From contig CBFICB010000006.1 of assembly GCA_965661005.1 (NCBI GenBank), forward strand, positions 124,001-188,000: a DNA stretch of 64,000 nucleotides. The letters are read 5' to 3'. This DNA is from UBA5109 sp965661005 (lineage in GTDB: Bacteria > Pseudomonadota > Gammaproteobacteria > Pseudomonadales > Pseudohongiellaceae). Below are positions 17,883-27,503 of the stretch, in pieces (the stretch's first letter is position 1; every line of letters starts with the position of its first letter). The position numbers were made by a program, and so were the translations under genes. The notes below the pieces were generated by a model. The model searched no databases. It was not told where the DNA came from and saw nothing but the letters and a program-made list of their open reading frames with translations.

Positions 17883-18743
17883 TTACTCTTCTCGAAAAAA
17901 GAAAGCCGCTAAAGCTTCTCTATCTTCCTGAGTCAAATTACTGGTATGTTCGATCACATCCAACATTTCACCACCAACCTGTTCAAAGTTTGCTGTAAAA
18001 CCATCTTCCAGAAAATAAACAAAATCTTCATAGGTATATGCACCCAATCCTTCAGGTGTCAATGCAGCTGATGCTACGCCTTCCTGACCAGCGAATTCAT
18101 TACTCATATCTGAAATACCTAAAGCATTTCTTGGCGTATGACATTCTCCACAATGGCTAAAACTTCTTGCCAGATAAGCCCCGCGCTGTACTTGTTCATC
18201 ATTACCCACATCGGCAACTTCTCCTTCCATAAAGTCTGCCATGATGTTCCAACCACTCATCATCCAGCTAAATTGCCATGCAGGTAAATCATGTTCAGGC
18301 GCTTCATACTCTATTGGAGGCAATGTCACCATGTAAGCAGCAATATCAAGTACATCTTCGTCGGTCATGCCTTCATATGAACGATAAGGAAATGCAGGCC
18401 AATAAAACCCACCACCCGGACTACGACCATGTTTGATTGCAAGAAGAAAATCACGCCCTGTCCAGCCGGCTATGCCGGTTTCTTCATCGGGCGTAATATT
18501 TGGAGTAAAAAATGATCCTCCAAAAGGAGATTCAATTTCATATCCGCCTATGGGACCTTCAGCGCCATCTACCTGATGGCAGGCAGCACAACCGGCGGCA
18601 TTATAAAGATATTCTCCACTGGCTATTGCTTCTGCAGAAGTTGGAATCTCTGGATTACCTACCCTGGGAACTCCAAACACCCAATACAATCCAGCGACAA
18701 CCACGACTAGACTCAACAATAAAGAAACGAACTTTTTATTCAT
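17883..18743 (-). CDS. Diheme c-type cytochrome
   Basis: 286 aa, with an N-terminal signal/anchor helix (~5-25) and two heme sites: CAACH near residue 55 and CGECH near 199. The intervening FFTPNITPDEETGIAGWTGR, FLLAIKHGRSPGGGFYWPAF and PYRSYEGMTDEDVLDIAAYM are typical of the diheme cytochrome subunit that takes electrons from membrane-associated dehydrogenases. No dehydrogenase gene is next to it, so its partner is unknown. It converges on cytochrome c'. Confidence 0.82.
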   Translation of the reverse strand: MNKKFVSLLLSLVVVVAGLYWVFGVPRVGNPEIPTSAEAIASGEYLYNAAGCAACHQVDGAEGPIGGYEIESPFGGSFFTPNITPDEETGIAGWTGRDFLLAIKHGRSPGGGFYWPAFPYRSYEGMTDEDVLDIAAYMVTLPPIEYEAPEHDLPAWQFSWMMSGWNIMADFMEGEVADVGNDEQVQRGAYLARSFSHCGECHTPRNALGISDMSNEFAGQEGVASAALTPEGLGAYTYEDFVYFLEDGFTANFEQVGGEMLDVIEHTSNLTQEDREALAAFFFREE

Positions 18744-18818
18744 GCTTTTTCCTGTTTTTATTAAAGCAATATTGAAATCGACAATGATTCTAGCATTAAA
18801 ATTAATTTTTATTTTAAT

Positions 18819-19805
18819 CTAGTTAAGAGTTTTTTGTTTTTCTTTCTGCTCAAGCTTTGAAGCTTTTCGCTTAAGAATAATTTGTGATACTTCAGATCCA
18901 AGATGCTCTTCCCCTCTTAGCGCGGCTAGGTCAATTTGTTTTTGTCTTTCTTTAAAAGCAGTCTTCTGCTCATCACTTAGCTTATTATAGCAACGTGAAC
19001 AACTTACTCCCTTTTCATAATATTCACTTTGTTTATCTTCTTCCGTTATAGGTAAACGGCAAGCGTGGCACTGATCATAATTTCCTTTTTCCAGAGAATG
19101 GTTTACTGCAACCCGATTGTCAAAAACAAAACATTCACCTTGCCACATTGACTCTTCTTGTGGCACTTCTTCAAGGTATTTAAGAATTCCGCCTTGTAAG
19201 TGGTACACCTCGTCAAAGCCTTTTTCTTTTAGATATGCAGTAGACTTCTCACAGCGAATTCCTCCCGTACAATACATAGCAACTTTTTTATGCTTGGCAG
19301 AATCAAGCTCTTGTTTTACATACTCTGGGAATTCTCGAAAAGAAGTCGTATTCGGATTAATAGCGTTCTTAAAAGACCCTATTTCAACTTCATAATCGTT
19401 GCGAGTATCAATCAACAATACCTCAGGATCTGAAATGAGATCATTCCATTCTTGAGGAGGAACATGTGTGCCAACTTTTCGATTGGGGTCGATTCCTTCA
19501 ACTCCCATGGTGACAATTTCTTTTTTGAGTTTAACCTTGCTTCGATAGAAAGGGTAACTATCATCATAAGACTCTTTATGATCCAGTGCTTGCAGGCGTG
19601 GATCTGACCTTACCCAGGCCAGTATTGTATCAATACCTGCTCGATCTCCAGCAATAGTCCCATTAATTCCTTCACTGGCCAGTAACAAGGTTCCTTTAAC
19701 CTGATTTTGTAACATTAAATCAAGCAATGGCTGCTGAAGGTTTTTATAGTCATCCAGCCTGACAAAATGATATAGCGCACAGACGACAATCTTTGATTTA
19801 GTCAT
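18819..19805 (-). CDS. trhO: tRNA uridine(34) hydroxylase (rhodanese-family, YceA/TrhO)
   Basis: Hydroxylates U34 of certain tRNAs as the first step to 5-carboxymethoxyuridine or 5-methoxyuridine. 328 aa: an acylphosphatase-like N-terminal domain ([14 protein letters not shown] near residue 40), a central rhodanese domain with catalytic loop [11 protein letters not shown] near 178, and a C-terminal cysteine cluster (CHACRLP ... CSRCYNKL) of the long family form. Stand-alone on the minus strand. Confidence 0.93.
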   Translation of the reverse strand: MTKSKIVVCALYHFVRLDDYKNLQQPLLDLMLQNQVKGTLLLASEGINGTIAGDRAGIDTILAWVRSDPRLQALDHKESYDDSYPFYRSKVKLKKEIVTMGVEGIDPNRKVGTHVPPQEWNDLISDPEVLLIDTRNDYEVEIGSFKNAINPNTTSFREFPEYVKQELDSAKHKKVAMYCTGGIRCEKSTAYLKEKGFDEVYHLQGGILKYLEEVPQEESMWQGECFVFDNRVAVNHSLEKGNYDQCHACRLPITEEDKQSEYYEKGVSCSRCYNKLSDEQKTAFKERQKQIDLAALRGEEHLGSEVSQIILKRKASKLEQKEKQKTLN

Positions 19806-19953
19806 TTATATGTTTCCTTTGCGAATCGGATCGTAAATCCGGAGCAAAAAAGATTGGGGGCGGATTATAACAAAATTAGTATGCGTGGCTAGTCAGCTAT
19901 ATCAACCAGCTTATTAATAGATTTTTGGAAATGTAATTATCTGTTATCGGCAT

Positions 19954-19973
19954 GCTGGATCAAGCTATCCAGC
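19954..19973 (-). other. Hairpin 3' of the biotin operon
   Basis: GCTGGAT-CAAGCT-ATCCAGC, a perfect 7-bp stem 12 nt past the bioD stop. There is no T-run on either strand, so it may protect the mRNA 3' end or be a weak terminator. Confidence 0.4.
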
Positions 19974-19985
19974 GTTAAATACTCT

Positions 19986-20657
19986 TTAGAACATTGCCTC
20001 TATAATCAAATCTGAAGCATCGCTATCAAAACACCAGGGAATCGTAGTGATTAAAGGAGCCTGGATCCTGGCTTTTAAGGTTTTGATATTTTCTTCAAAA
20101 GCAGGCATATCAGCTTCCAGGCAATTGGCTATCCAGCCGTGCAAAGTGAAGCCTTCCTCTTGTAAGGCTTTTATTGTTAGCAAGGCATGATTCAGGCACC
20201 CCAGTTTCATGCCAACTACTAAAATCACAGGAATATCCAGCAATTTAACCATATCACTTATATTTTCTTCCTGGTTAAGTGGCACCATCCAGCCACCCGC
20301 ACCTTCAATTAAGGTTAAATCCGCTTTTTTATTTATTACATTTCTACAATACTCAGCAAGCTCTTCAGCTTTAAGAGTAAGTTGTTCTTGCGCTGCCGCA
20401 ACATGTGGAGCTATGGCTTGCTTGAGGCAAACTGGATTAAGCTCTTCATAATCTAACTGAAGTGTACTTAATTTTTTTAACTGTATTGCGTCTTCATTTT
20501 GAAAGCCGAAAGCGGTATAAATTCCACCAGCAGCGACAGGTTTAACGGCAGCTGTTGAAAGCCCTTGCTTTTGCGCTGCTTGTAATAAACAGCAGGCTGA
20601 AAATGTTTTACCAATTTCGGTATCTGTTCCTGTGATAAAAAAACTCTTTGGCGTCAC
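19986..20657 (-). CDS. bioD: Dethiobiotin synthetase
   Basis: ATP-dependent closure of the ureido ring: DAPA plus CO2 to dethiobiotin. 223 aa. P-loop variant FFITGTDTEIGKTFSAC at residues ~6-22, substrate-binding KPVAAGG, and LIEGAGGWMVPLN near 120. Last gene of bioBFCD, 19 nt after bioC. Confidence 0.95.
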   Translation of the reverse strand: MTPKSFFITGTDTEIGKTFSACCLLQAAQKQGLSTAAVKPVAAGGIYTAFGFQNEDAIQLKKLSTLQLDYEELNPVCLKQAIAPHVAAAQEQLTLKAEELAEYCRNVINKKADLTLIEGAGGWMVPLNQEENISDMVKLLDIPVILVVGMKLGCLNHALLTIKALQEEGFTLHGWIANCLEADMPAFEENIKTLKARIQAPLITTIPWCFDSDASDLIIEAMF

Positions 20658-20676
20658 TATTATTGACTCTATGCAG

Positions 20677-21480
20677 TTAAGTCTGTGCTCTTAAATAGTA
20701 AACCTGATACGTTACTGGAATTCCCAGCGCTTTTTCAGAATTTAATTCAAAAGCTTGTTTCAATTTTAATAATTTTCTCCGCCCATTGAGGCCATTTCCT
20801 CGACCGGCATTCATATTCCTCGCACCAATTGATTTCAGTTCTCGGGCTAGCTCTTCAAAGCTTTGATAGTAAGTAAGCATATGGTCATCCGCCAACTGGA
20901 CCTTAGCAAATTCTTGATTGTTTATTTCATTAAGCAGAAATGAATCCGTGTTAAAACGATTAACATGCACAAAAGAATCTACTTGTTGCCAGGCCTGAGT
21001 GACTTCTTGTAAAGTCTCTGGCCCAAAAGTTGAAATATGGAATTGACCTTTAAGCTTTAATACACGTTTGAGTTCAGAAAATAATTTGGAATAATTTTGA
21101 CACCATTGAATCGACAGGCTGGAAACAACAATATCAAAAGTATTATCCATAAAAGGTAATGCTTCAGCATCAGCGCAAATAGATTTTTCGTTAAGGCCAC
21201 AGTCTTTATGCCGCTTTGATGCAAACCGTAACATCGCCTCAGCAATATCCAGATTAATTATTTCCGCATTAGGATATAAGTTATGCAATTCATTTGTGCA
21301 ATACCCGGTGCCACTTCCTAAATCCATTATTCTTTGCACCTTGGAATCTTTCTCAATGCCCTCGAGAAGTTTATCAGCCACTTTTCTTTGCAAAGAAGCG
21401 TATGAATCATAGCTTGCAGCTGCTTGTGAAAAAGACTGCGCGATACGTTTTTTTTCAATTTTATAATCAGCCTGCAACAT
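20677..21480 (-). CDS. bioC: Malonyl-ACP O-methyltransferase
   Basis: SAM-dependent methyltransferase that masks the malonyl-ACP carboxylate to start pimelate synthesis. 267 aa. RIAQSFSQAAASYDSYASLQ at the N-terminus is the BioC signature; the SAM motif is IMDLGSGTGYCTNEL, followed by SLSIQWCQN. I use the ATG at 21480, which overlaps bioF by 14 nt; an upstream in-frame start would overlap bioF further and adds non-family residues. The esterase partner (BioH or an equivalent) is not in this window. Confidence 0.93.
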   Translation of the reverse strand: MLQADYKIEKKRIAQSFSQAAASYDSYASLQRKVADKLLEGIEKDSKVQRIMDLGSGTGYCTNELHNLYPNAEIINLDIAEAMLRFASKRHKDCGLNEKSICADAEALPFMDNTFDIVVSSLSIQWCQNYSKLFSELKRVLKLKGQFHISTFGPETLQEVTQAWQQVDSFVHVNRFNTDSFLLNEINNQEFAKVQLADDHMLTYYQSFEELARELKSIGARNMNAGRGNGLNGRRKLLKLKQAFELNSEKALGIPVTYQVYYLRAQT

Positions 21481-22681
21481 TTCTATGATCCGGACTGATA
21501 ATTGGTTGAATTTTTTCAAGCGCAGTTAATAATGAATCCAGTTGCTCTTTCGAATGGTTGGCGCTAAAAGTAATTCTTAATCTCGCTGTATTTTTTGGAA
21601 CTGTCGGTGGGCGAATCGCGGTGACATAAATACCTTCCTTTTCAAGCAGGTGGCTTGCTTCTATACTTTTTTCGGCATCGCCTATAATTAAAGCTTGTAT
21701 AGGCGTCATTGACTTGGTCAGCGAAAACCCCAGTTCATCACAACGCTTTCTGAATGTCGCAATTAATGTCTGCAACCTTTCACGCCGCCAACTTTCTTCC
21801 CTGACAAGTTTCAAACTGGTTCGGGTCGCTTCAGCCAAGGCTGGCGCTATCGCAGTCGTATAAATATAGGGTCTGCAATATTGAATCAAACTTTCTATCA
21901 AGGATTCACTACCCGCTACAAATGCTCCCTGAGTACCAAAGGCTTTACCTAAAGTACCAATAACTATTGGCAAATTATTTTCATTAATATAATGGCCGCA
22001 TTCTTGATAATACTGAATAAGCCCGCCACCCTGACTGCCTAATACACCAAAACCATGAGCATCATCCAGCACAAGCTGAGCTTGTTTATTTTTTGCCACA
22101 TCTATAAGCCTGGGCAACTCAGCACAATCACCATCCATGCTGAAGACGCCATCAGAAACAATAAAAGTATTTTCACATTCGGATTTATTGTCGATTAATT
22201 CAGAGAGTTTGGCGATATCCAAATGAGGATAGCGTTTAAATTTTGCACCGGAAAATATGCCGCCATCTAATAAAGAGGCATGATTTAATTTATCTTCGAA
22301 TATACAATCTTTTTTATTCACCAATGCTGTCAGCGTTCCAACGTTGGCCATATAACCAGAAGAAAACAAAAGCGCCCTGCTGCGCCCGGTGAATTCGGCA
22401 ATTTCTTCTTCGAGCGCATGATGCGCCTTGCTGTGACCAACAACCAGGTGTGAAGCACCACTCCCAACACCATAGTGATCTATTCCTTTTTTGCAGGCTT
22501 TAAGTACATCAGGGTGATTGGCCAAGCCTAGATAATCATTGCTGCAAAAATTTATCAGCGGCTTACCGTTAATTCTAACTTCAGTGTCTTGTGCTGAAGT
22601 GATCGTTTTTCTGAGTCGATATAAACCTTGTGATTGTCTATCTGCCAGACTTTCCTGCAATTGCTGTGAAAAACTCTTCAC
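21467..22681 (-). CDS. bioF: 8-amino-7-oxononanoate synthase
   Basis: PLP enzyme joining pimeloyl-ACP and alanine. 404 aa. Motifs: [14 protein letters not shown] near residue 43, [42 protein letters not shown] and the PLP lysine in [14 protein letters not shown]. It starts at GTG 22681, sharing a GTGA overlap with the bioB stop, which suggests translational coupling. Confidence 0.95.
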   Translation of the reverse strand: MKSFSQQLQESLADRQSQGLYRLRKTITSAQDTEVRINGKPLINFCSNDYLGLANHPDVLKACKKGIDHYGVGSGASHLVVGHSKAHHALEEEIAEFTGRSRALLFSSGYMANVGTLTALVNKKDCIFEDKLNHASLLDGGIFSGAKFKRYPHLDIAKLSELIDNKSECENTFIVSDGVFSMDGDCAELPRLIDVAKNKQAQLVLDDAHGFGVLGSQGGGLIQYYQECGHYINENNLPIVIGTLGKAFGTQGAFVAGSESLIESLIQYCRPYIYTTAIAPALAEATRTSLKLVREESWRRERLQTLIATFRKRCDELGFSLTKSMTPIQALIIGDAEKSIEASHLLEKEGIYVTAIRPPTVPKNTARLRITFSANHSKEQLDSLLTALEKIQPIISPDHRNVAG

Positions 22682-23697
22682 TGACTGGTGGCATCATAAT
22701 AAGGCTGAGTTGCGTGGAATAGGTTTTCAGCAGGGACCTGCTCCATTTTTTTCTCTTCAGGGCGAATGCCCAACTTAGCAAACAAAGCCATATCTTCATT
22801 TTCAAGAGGATTAGATGTCGTCAGTAATTTTTCGCCATAAAAAATTGAATTGGCTCCTGCAAAGAAACAAAGTGCCTGCATCTGCTCGTTCATGGCTTCT
22901 CGTCCCGCGGATAAGCGAACATGAGCATAGGGCATTAATATTCTGGCGACTGCAATCATTCGAATAAAATCAAAAGGTTCAATATCATCAGCATTCTCCA
23001 GTGGAGTCCCTTTAATTTTGACCAGGTTATTAATGGGGACCGAATCGGGATGCTCGGGGAGGTTAGCTAATTCTCGCAAAAAGGCTATACGATCTTCTGT
23101 CTGCTCCCCCATACCAACAATACCACCACTACAAACTTTTATGCCGGCATCTCTTACATGACTGAGAGTATCCAGACGGTCATCAAAACTGCGCGTGCTG
23201 ATAATTTTCTTATAGTATTCTCGTGAGGTATCAATATTATGATTGTAATAATCCAATCCGGCTTCTGCTAAAGCCTGAGTCTGTTCTTCACTTAAGGCAC
23301 CCAGGGTCATGCAGGTTTCTAGGCCAAGCTCTCTGACTCCTTTAACCATTGCCAATACATGTGGGAAATCTTTTGTGGATGGATGCTTCCAGGCAGCGCC
23401 CATACAAAAACGTGAAGCACCATTTTCTTTTGCCTTTTGTGCTTCGTGAAGAACCTTTTCGACCTCCATAAGCTTTTCTTTTTCCAACTCGGTATTGTAG
23501 TGCCCACTTTGAGAGCAATACTGGCAATCTTCAGGGCAGGCTCCAGTTTTTATAGAAAGCAAGGTGCTGACTTGCACCTCATTTGGATCAAAATGTTGAC
23601 GGTGAATTGACTGCGCCTGAAATAAAAGCTCATTGAAGGGCAACTCAAATAGTGATTGAACTTCTTCTGTACTCCAATCATGACGAACTCTGCTCAT
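22678..23697 (-). CDS. bioB: Biotin synthase
   Basis: Radical-SAM enzyme that inserts sulfur into dethiobiotin. 339 aa. The radical-SAM cluster motif [14 protein letters not shown] near residue 53 is complete, and [19 protein letters not shown] and the arginine in LSAGREAM are family hallmarks. First gene of bioBFCD, divergent from comF with a short intergenic region in which I could not find a convincing BirA operator. Confidence 0.96.
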   Translation of the reverse strand: MSRVRHDWSTEEVQSLFELPFNELLFQAQSIHRQHFDPNEVQVSTLLSIKTGACPEDCQYCSQSGHYNTELEKEKLMEVEKVLHEAQKAKENGASRFCMGAAWKHPSTKDFPHVLAMVKGVRELGLETCMTLGALSEEQTQALAEAGLDYYNHNIDTSREYYKKIISTRSFDDRLDTLSHVRDAGIKVCSGGIVGMGEQTEDRIAFLRELANLPEHPDSVPINNLVKIKGTPLENADDIEPFDFIRMIAVARILMPYAHVRLSAGREAMNEQMQALCFFAGANSIFYGEKLLTTSNPLENEDMALFAKLGIRPEEKKMEQVPAENLFHATQPYYDATSQ

Positions 23698-23789
23698 AAA
23701 TTTACCTATACATTGGACAACTAGTGACAGCCCAGAGGAATGGAAACTTCAGTGTTTGGTACTACGCTGAAACGATCAAAGGATTCTAC

Positions 23790-24539
23790 ATGTCAACCAA
23801 ATATATTTCAAAAGTTAACTTATGGTTAAAAAGTGTCCAATATTGCTTATTGCCTGGAACCTGCATAAATTGCAATAAGGCGAGTGAGCGGAATTATGAC
23901 CTTTGCGCAGATTGCGAGAGTCTACTTCCAAGAATTAAAGATCCATGTAAATCTTGTGGCTTGCCACTACCCGCCAATAATTATGACGGTCAACTTTGCG
24001 GCACCTGTATTATTCGACCCCCACCTTATAAGTGCATTATCTCGGCTTTCGATTATGCCAAGCCCATTAAGCAACTAATTGGAGCTTTTAAGTACCAAGG
24101 CAGACTTGCCTTTGGCAAAGTTCTCTCCCATCAGCTTTTACAGTTAGTCTTATCCAGCTATAACAAAAGCAGCCTTCCAGAATTACTAATACCGATGCCG
24201 CTACACATCTCGCGTCTACAACATCGCGGATTTAATCAGTCTTTGGAAATCAGCCGATACTTAAGTAGCCGCCTCAGGATTCCGCAAGACTTTAATCTTT
24301 GTTATCGCAACCGCAATACCCCTCAGCAAGAAGTATTAGATGCCAGAGCTCGCCAAAAAAACCTTCGCGGAGCATTCTCGATCAATCAAAATATCAAAAG
24401 TCTACCTAGATCTGTTGCCATAATTGATGATGTCTTGACTACCACAGCCAGCACACAGGAGCTTGCGCTTTTGCTCTTGGCTAACGATGTCAAAGACATT
24501 CATATATGGTCTTTGGCCAGAGCATGCAAAAAGCACTAG
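23790..24539 (+). CDS. comF: ComF-family phosphoribosyltransferase-like protein
   Basis: About 249 aa. The N-terminal zinc-finger-like part has CINCNKAS, LCADCESLLP, CKSCGLPLP and LCGTC (four CxxC pairs). The C-terminal PRTase fold has the PRPP loop VAIIDDVLTTTASTQEL near residue 210 and the family segment LIPMPLHISRLQHRGFNQS. ComF proteins act in DNA uptake in competent bacteria, though many gammaproteobacteria keep this homologue beside bioB without known competence. ATG 23790 was chosen over a GTG 22 codons upstream because it begins nearer the conserved region. Confidence 0.85.
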   Translation: MSTKYISKVNLWLKSVQYCLLPGTCINCNKASERNYDLCADCESLLPRIKDPCKSCGLPLPANNYDGQLCGTCIIRPPPYKCIISAFDYAKPIKQLIGAFKYQGRLAFGKVLSHQLLQLVLSSYNKSSLPELLIPMPLHISRLQHRGFNQSLEISRYLSSRLRIPQDFNLCYRNRNTPQQEVLDARARQKNLRGAFSINQNIKSLPRSVAIIDDVLTTTASTQELALLLLANDVKDIHIWSLARACKKH

Positions 24540-24544
24540 GCGCT

Positions 24545-24586
24545 TTGATTTCTATCAATGCCTGCAAGCACTTGAATGTTTATTAT
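24545..24586 (+). promoter_or_regulatory. FNR/ANR box with class II promoter for the Yip1-ccoNOQP cluster
   Basis: TTGATTTCTATCAA (24545-24558) is a perfect TTGAT-N4-ATCAA FNR/ANR site. TATTAT (24581-24586) is a -10 hexamer (5/6). If transcription starts 7 nt after it, at about 24593, the box centre lies at exactly -41.5, the class II activator position. This is the arrangement expected for an oxygen-responsive cbb3 oxidase operon. Confidence 0.75.
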
Positions 24587-24635
24587 GTTCAGACTTCAAT
24601 TGTATGCCTTTAATTGGAATGTTCCGGAACAATTA

Positions 24636-25237
24636 ATGACTCAACTTACTCTAATCACTGCCCTGATGAAGCCCAATCTTGCGTTTCAAGAAATTGCAAA
24701 TGAAGATTCACCAGCTGCAGGCTTTCTGTCCTACATTGTTCCATTAACTTTACTTGTACCGCCCCTGTGTATTTGGCTTGGATCTGGTTTATTCGGATGG
24801 CGTACTGGAGCAGATGAAGCAATATTTTTTGATAACACATCACGAGTAATCATCAGTTTCAGTTATTTTTTTATACTCAGTCTGGGTTTTTCAGCACCGT
24901 TTTTCTTGCTCAATGGATGGGAGTTACCTATGGTGCCGATAAACCTTTAAGGGTCTATTTAGCTTTAATTATTGTTGTCTATTTGCCGTTTTCAATTGCT
25001 AGCATTGCACATTTGTACCCGAATGCTTTTATCAATTTATTGGTGCTGCTGCCTACTATAATTTGGTGCATAACCCTTCTTTATAAAGGACTACCCCTTG
25101 CCTTAGAAATTCCACCTGAGCGTGGCATGTTGATGTCTTCATCATTGGTTGGCTGGTTGCTGGTCGGTGTTGTAAGCATACTTGGCATCTCTGTTGGCCT
25201 TTGGACAATAGGGATAGGGCCAGCAATCGCTGTTTAA
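24636..25237 (+). pseudogene. Yip1/DUF1282-family membrane protein, frameshifted
   Basis: A ~200-aa multi-pass membrane protein. Codons from ATG 24636 encode MTQLTLITALMKPNLAFQEI and two or three helices, then leave frame; the rest (WMGVTYGADKPLRVYLALII to GIGPAIAV) continues in the next frame. Adding one T to the T5 run at 24887-24891 joins both parts through LGFFSTVFLAQWMGVTYGAD, which reads like the family. So this is a one-base deletion, either real or a homopolymer sequencing error. It sits first in the FNR-controlled cluster, 15 nt before ccoN; its role is unknown. Confidence 0.75.
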
Positions 25238-25252
25238 ACAAGAGATAAAATC

Positions 25253-26727
25253 ATGAGCCAAAGTGGACAAGAAATATATCATGACCGGGTTGTTACTCGG
25301 CTAATACAGTTTTCCTTATTCTGAGTGGTCGTCGCCATGGCAGTCGGAGTATATCTGGCTGCTGAATTTATTTGGCCTGGAATGGATTTTGGTCAATTCT
25401 GGTTATCTTTTGGGCGCATTCGCCCTTTGCATACTAACGGTATTATTTTTGGTTTTGGTGTCAGTGCTTTAATGGCAACAGCTTTTTACAGTGTACAACG
25501 AACTTCTCATATTCCTCTTTTTTTGCCAAAACTTGCCTGGTTTTGCTGTTATGCCTGGCAACTTCTAGTGCTATTGGGCGGCATATCTTTGCTCGCCGGC
25601 TGGACCTCTACAAAAGAATACGCGGAACTTGAGTGGCCTTTCGATATTGCGATTGCCATTATCTGGGTTTGTTTTGGCATTGTGTTTTTCGGCACCATCG
25701 CGAACCGGCGTATCCGTCCTATTTATGTATCTAATTGGTTTTATGGTGGTCTTATCATAGTTATCGCCATGCTACATATTGTTAATAATTTAGCCATACC
25801 GGTGACTATTGGAAAATCCTACTCTTTATATGCTGGAGCGCAGGATGCCATCGTACAGTGGTGGTACGGACACAATGCTGTTGGTTTTCTATTAACTGGT
25901 GGCTTTCTGGGAATGATGTATTAATTCCTGCCCAAACATTCCGGACAGCCTATTTGGAGCTACCGCTTATCAGTAGTTTCTTTTTGGGCTTTCACCTATA
26001 GCTATATATGGGCAGGCCCACATCATCTGCATTACAACTCAATTCCTGAATGGGTCCAGACACTGGGTATGGTAATGAGTTTAATTCTATTGGCCCCCTC
26101 ATGGGCATCCATGATTAATGGTGTGATGACTGTCAGTAAAGCCTGGGAAAAATTACGTACAGACCCTGCTCTGAAATTTATTGTGATGTCTTTGGCATTC
26201 TATGGTCTCGCAACTTTCGAAGGCCCAATGATGGCTATTCGCAGCGTTAATGTAGTGAGTCATTTTACTGATTGGACTATTGGCCATGTGCATTCTGGTG
26301 CTCTCGGCTGGAATGCTATGATTACCTACGGCACTTTTTATTACCTTGTTCCTAAGCTAGTCGGCTGTGAACTTTACAGTAAAACTTTGGCCAATCTGCA
26401 TTTCTGGCTGGCACCATGTTATACATCCTTTCAATGTGGGCGGCGGGTGTTTCGCAGGGCTTGTTATGGTTGAGTGTTGATGAATTCGGCCAGCTCAGCT
26501 TTAGTTTCAGAGAAATCATGGCCGCTATGTCTTCTTATTACGGCTTGCATTTCATCGCGGGGTTAATCTTTTTTGCTGGCACTCTCTTGATGGCCTGGAA
26601 TTTTTTCATGACCATGCGCGGTCAGACAACAGTAGAAGTTACTCCTCCGCCCGTTGCTGAAAAATATCGTATTAATCCCAAACCAGAACCTGCAGCTGAT
26701 CATATCGGCACTGAGGTACCAGCATGA
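25253..26727 (+). pseudogene. ccoN: cbb3 cytochrome oxidase subunit I, disrupted by two stops and a frameshift
   Basis: Catalytic heme-copper subunit of cbb3 oxidase (O2 to water, proton pumping). The reading frame from ATG 25253 meets TGA at 25322-25324 (codon 24, where a Trp fits: SLF-x-VVVAMAVG) and TAA at 25922-25924 (codon 224, where Tyr fits in GMMY-x-FLPK). Near 26410-26416 the frame shifts: LHFWLA is followed by [12 protein letters not shown] in another frame, consistent with loss of ~10 nt encoding ATIG-like residues. The heme and copper ligands are all still encoded ([40 protein letters not shown]), so decay looks recent. The end overlaps the ccoO start by ATGA. Confidence 0.9.
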
Positions 26728-27371
26728 ATGGTCTTAATTTACATAAAAAGCTGGAAGAAAATACAGGCTTGTTGATTTTCGGAATCCTTTTTGTCTCTGC
26801 CATTGGTGGACTAGTGCAGGTTATACCCAGCTTAAACGATGAAAACTTAAGTACGCCGACAGCCAATACTCGAATTTATGATGCCGTAGAGCTGACTGGT
26901 CGTGATATTTATATTCGCGAAGGTTGCCATGTTTGTCACTCTCAACAAATTCGTCCAATAGTAGCAGAAGTAGAGCGCTATGGGCCTTATTCACGCTCTG
27001 GTGAATTTGCCTATGACAGGCCCTTTATGTGGGGCTCCAAACGGACAGGTCCAGACTTACATAGAATTGGCGGTAAATATACAGACATCTGGCATGAAGT
27101 TCATTTGTTGGATCCACGCTCGGTTGTGCCCGAATCTATCATGCCAGCCTATCCCTGGCTGTTTGAAAGAAGCGCCTCACAGGCAGGCAATATTGAGAAA
27201 AAGATGAGAGCCTTAAAGACTCTTGGGCATCCTTATACAGAAGATGAAATAGCCAGTGCCTCAGCAGCCCTTGAAGGTCTTCGTGAAATTGATGCATTAG
27301 TACGCTATTTGCAAATGCTAGGTAGCAGTTATGACGAGAGTATGGCTGATATGGAAATGGAGGGCATGTGA
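26724..27371 (+). CDS. ccoO: cbb3 cytochrome oxidase subunit II (monoheme cytochrome c)
   Basis: Membrane-anchored monoheme subunit that passes electrons to the CcoN active site. 215 aa, TM helix ~15-35. The heme site is Cys68-Cys71-His72 in REGCHVCHSQQIRP, followed by ERYGPYSRSGEFAYDRPFMW, GSKRTGPDLHRIGGKYTD and VVPESIMPAYPWL, all strongly conserved in the family; the axial Met is in the MPAYPW segment. The frame is intact although the partner subunit ccoN is disrupted. It overlaps ccoN (ATGA) and ccoQ (TGATG). Confidence 0.95.
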   Translation: MNGLNLHKKLEENTGLLIFGILFVSAIGGLVQVIPSLNDENLSTPTANTRIYDAVELTGRDIYIREGCHVCHSQQIRPIVAEVERYGPYSRSGEFAYDRPFMWGSKRTGPDLHRIGGKYTDIWHEVHLLDPRSVVPESIMPAYPWLFERSASQAGNIEKKMRALKTLGHPYTEDEIASASAALEGLREIDALVRYLQMLGSSYDESMADMEMEGM

Positions 27372-27502
27372 TGACAGTTTTTCTTTTTGCAGGTGATATG
27401 TTGGTAATGCTCTTTATGGTTTGTTTAGTCATGTGGGTAACCACGAAAGATGGAAAAGAAGTTGGCAAGGATAATGCCCGTATTCCTTTGGAGGATGAAT
27501 AA
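27371..27502 (+). CDS. ccoQ: cbb3 oxidase small membrane subunit CcoQ
   Basis: 43-aa protein with a single TM helix (~3-24), then the polar tail TTKDGKEVGKDNARIPLEDE. CcoQ stabilises assembled cbb3 oxidase. Its start overlaps the ccoO stop by one base (TGATG) and its stop lies one base before ccoP, so all are translated as one operon. Confidence 0.85.
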   Translation: MTVFLFAGDMLVMLFMVCLVMWVTTKDGKEVGKDNARIPLEDE

Positions 27503-27503
27503 G

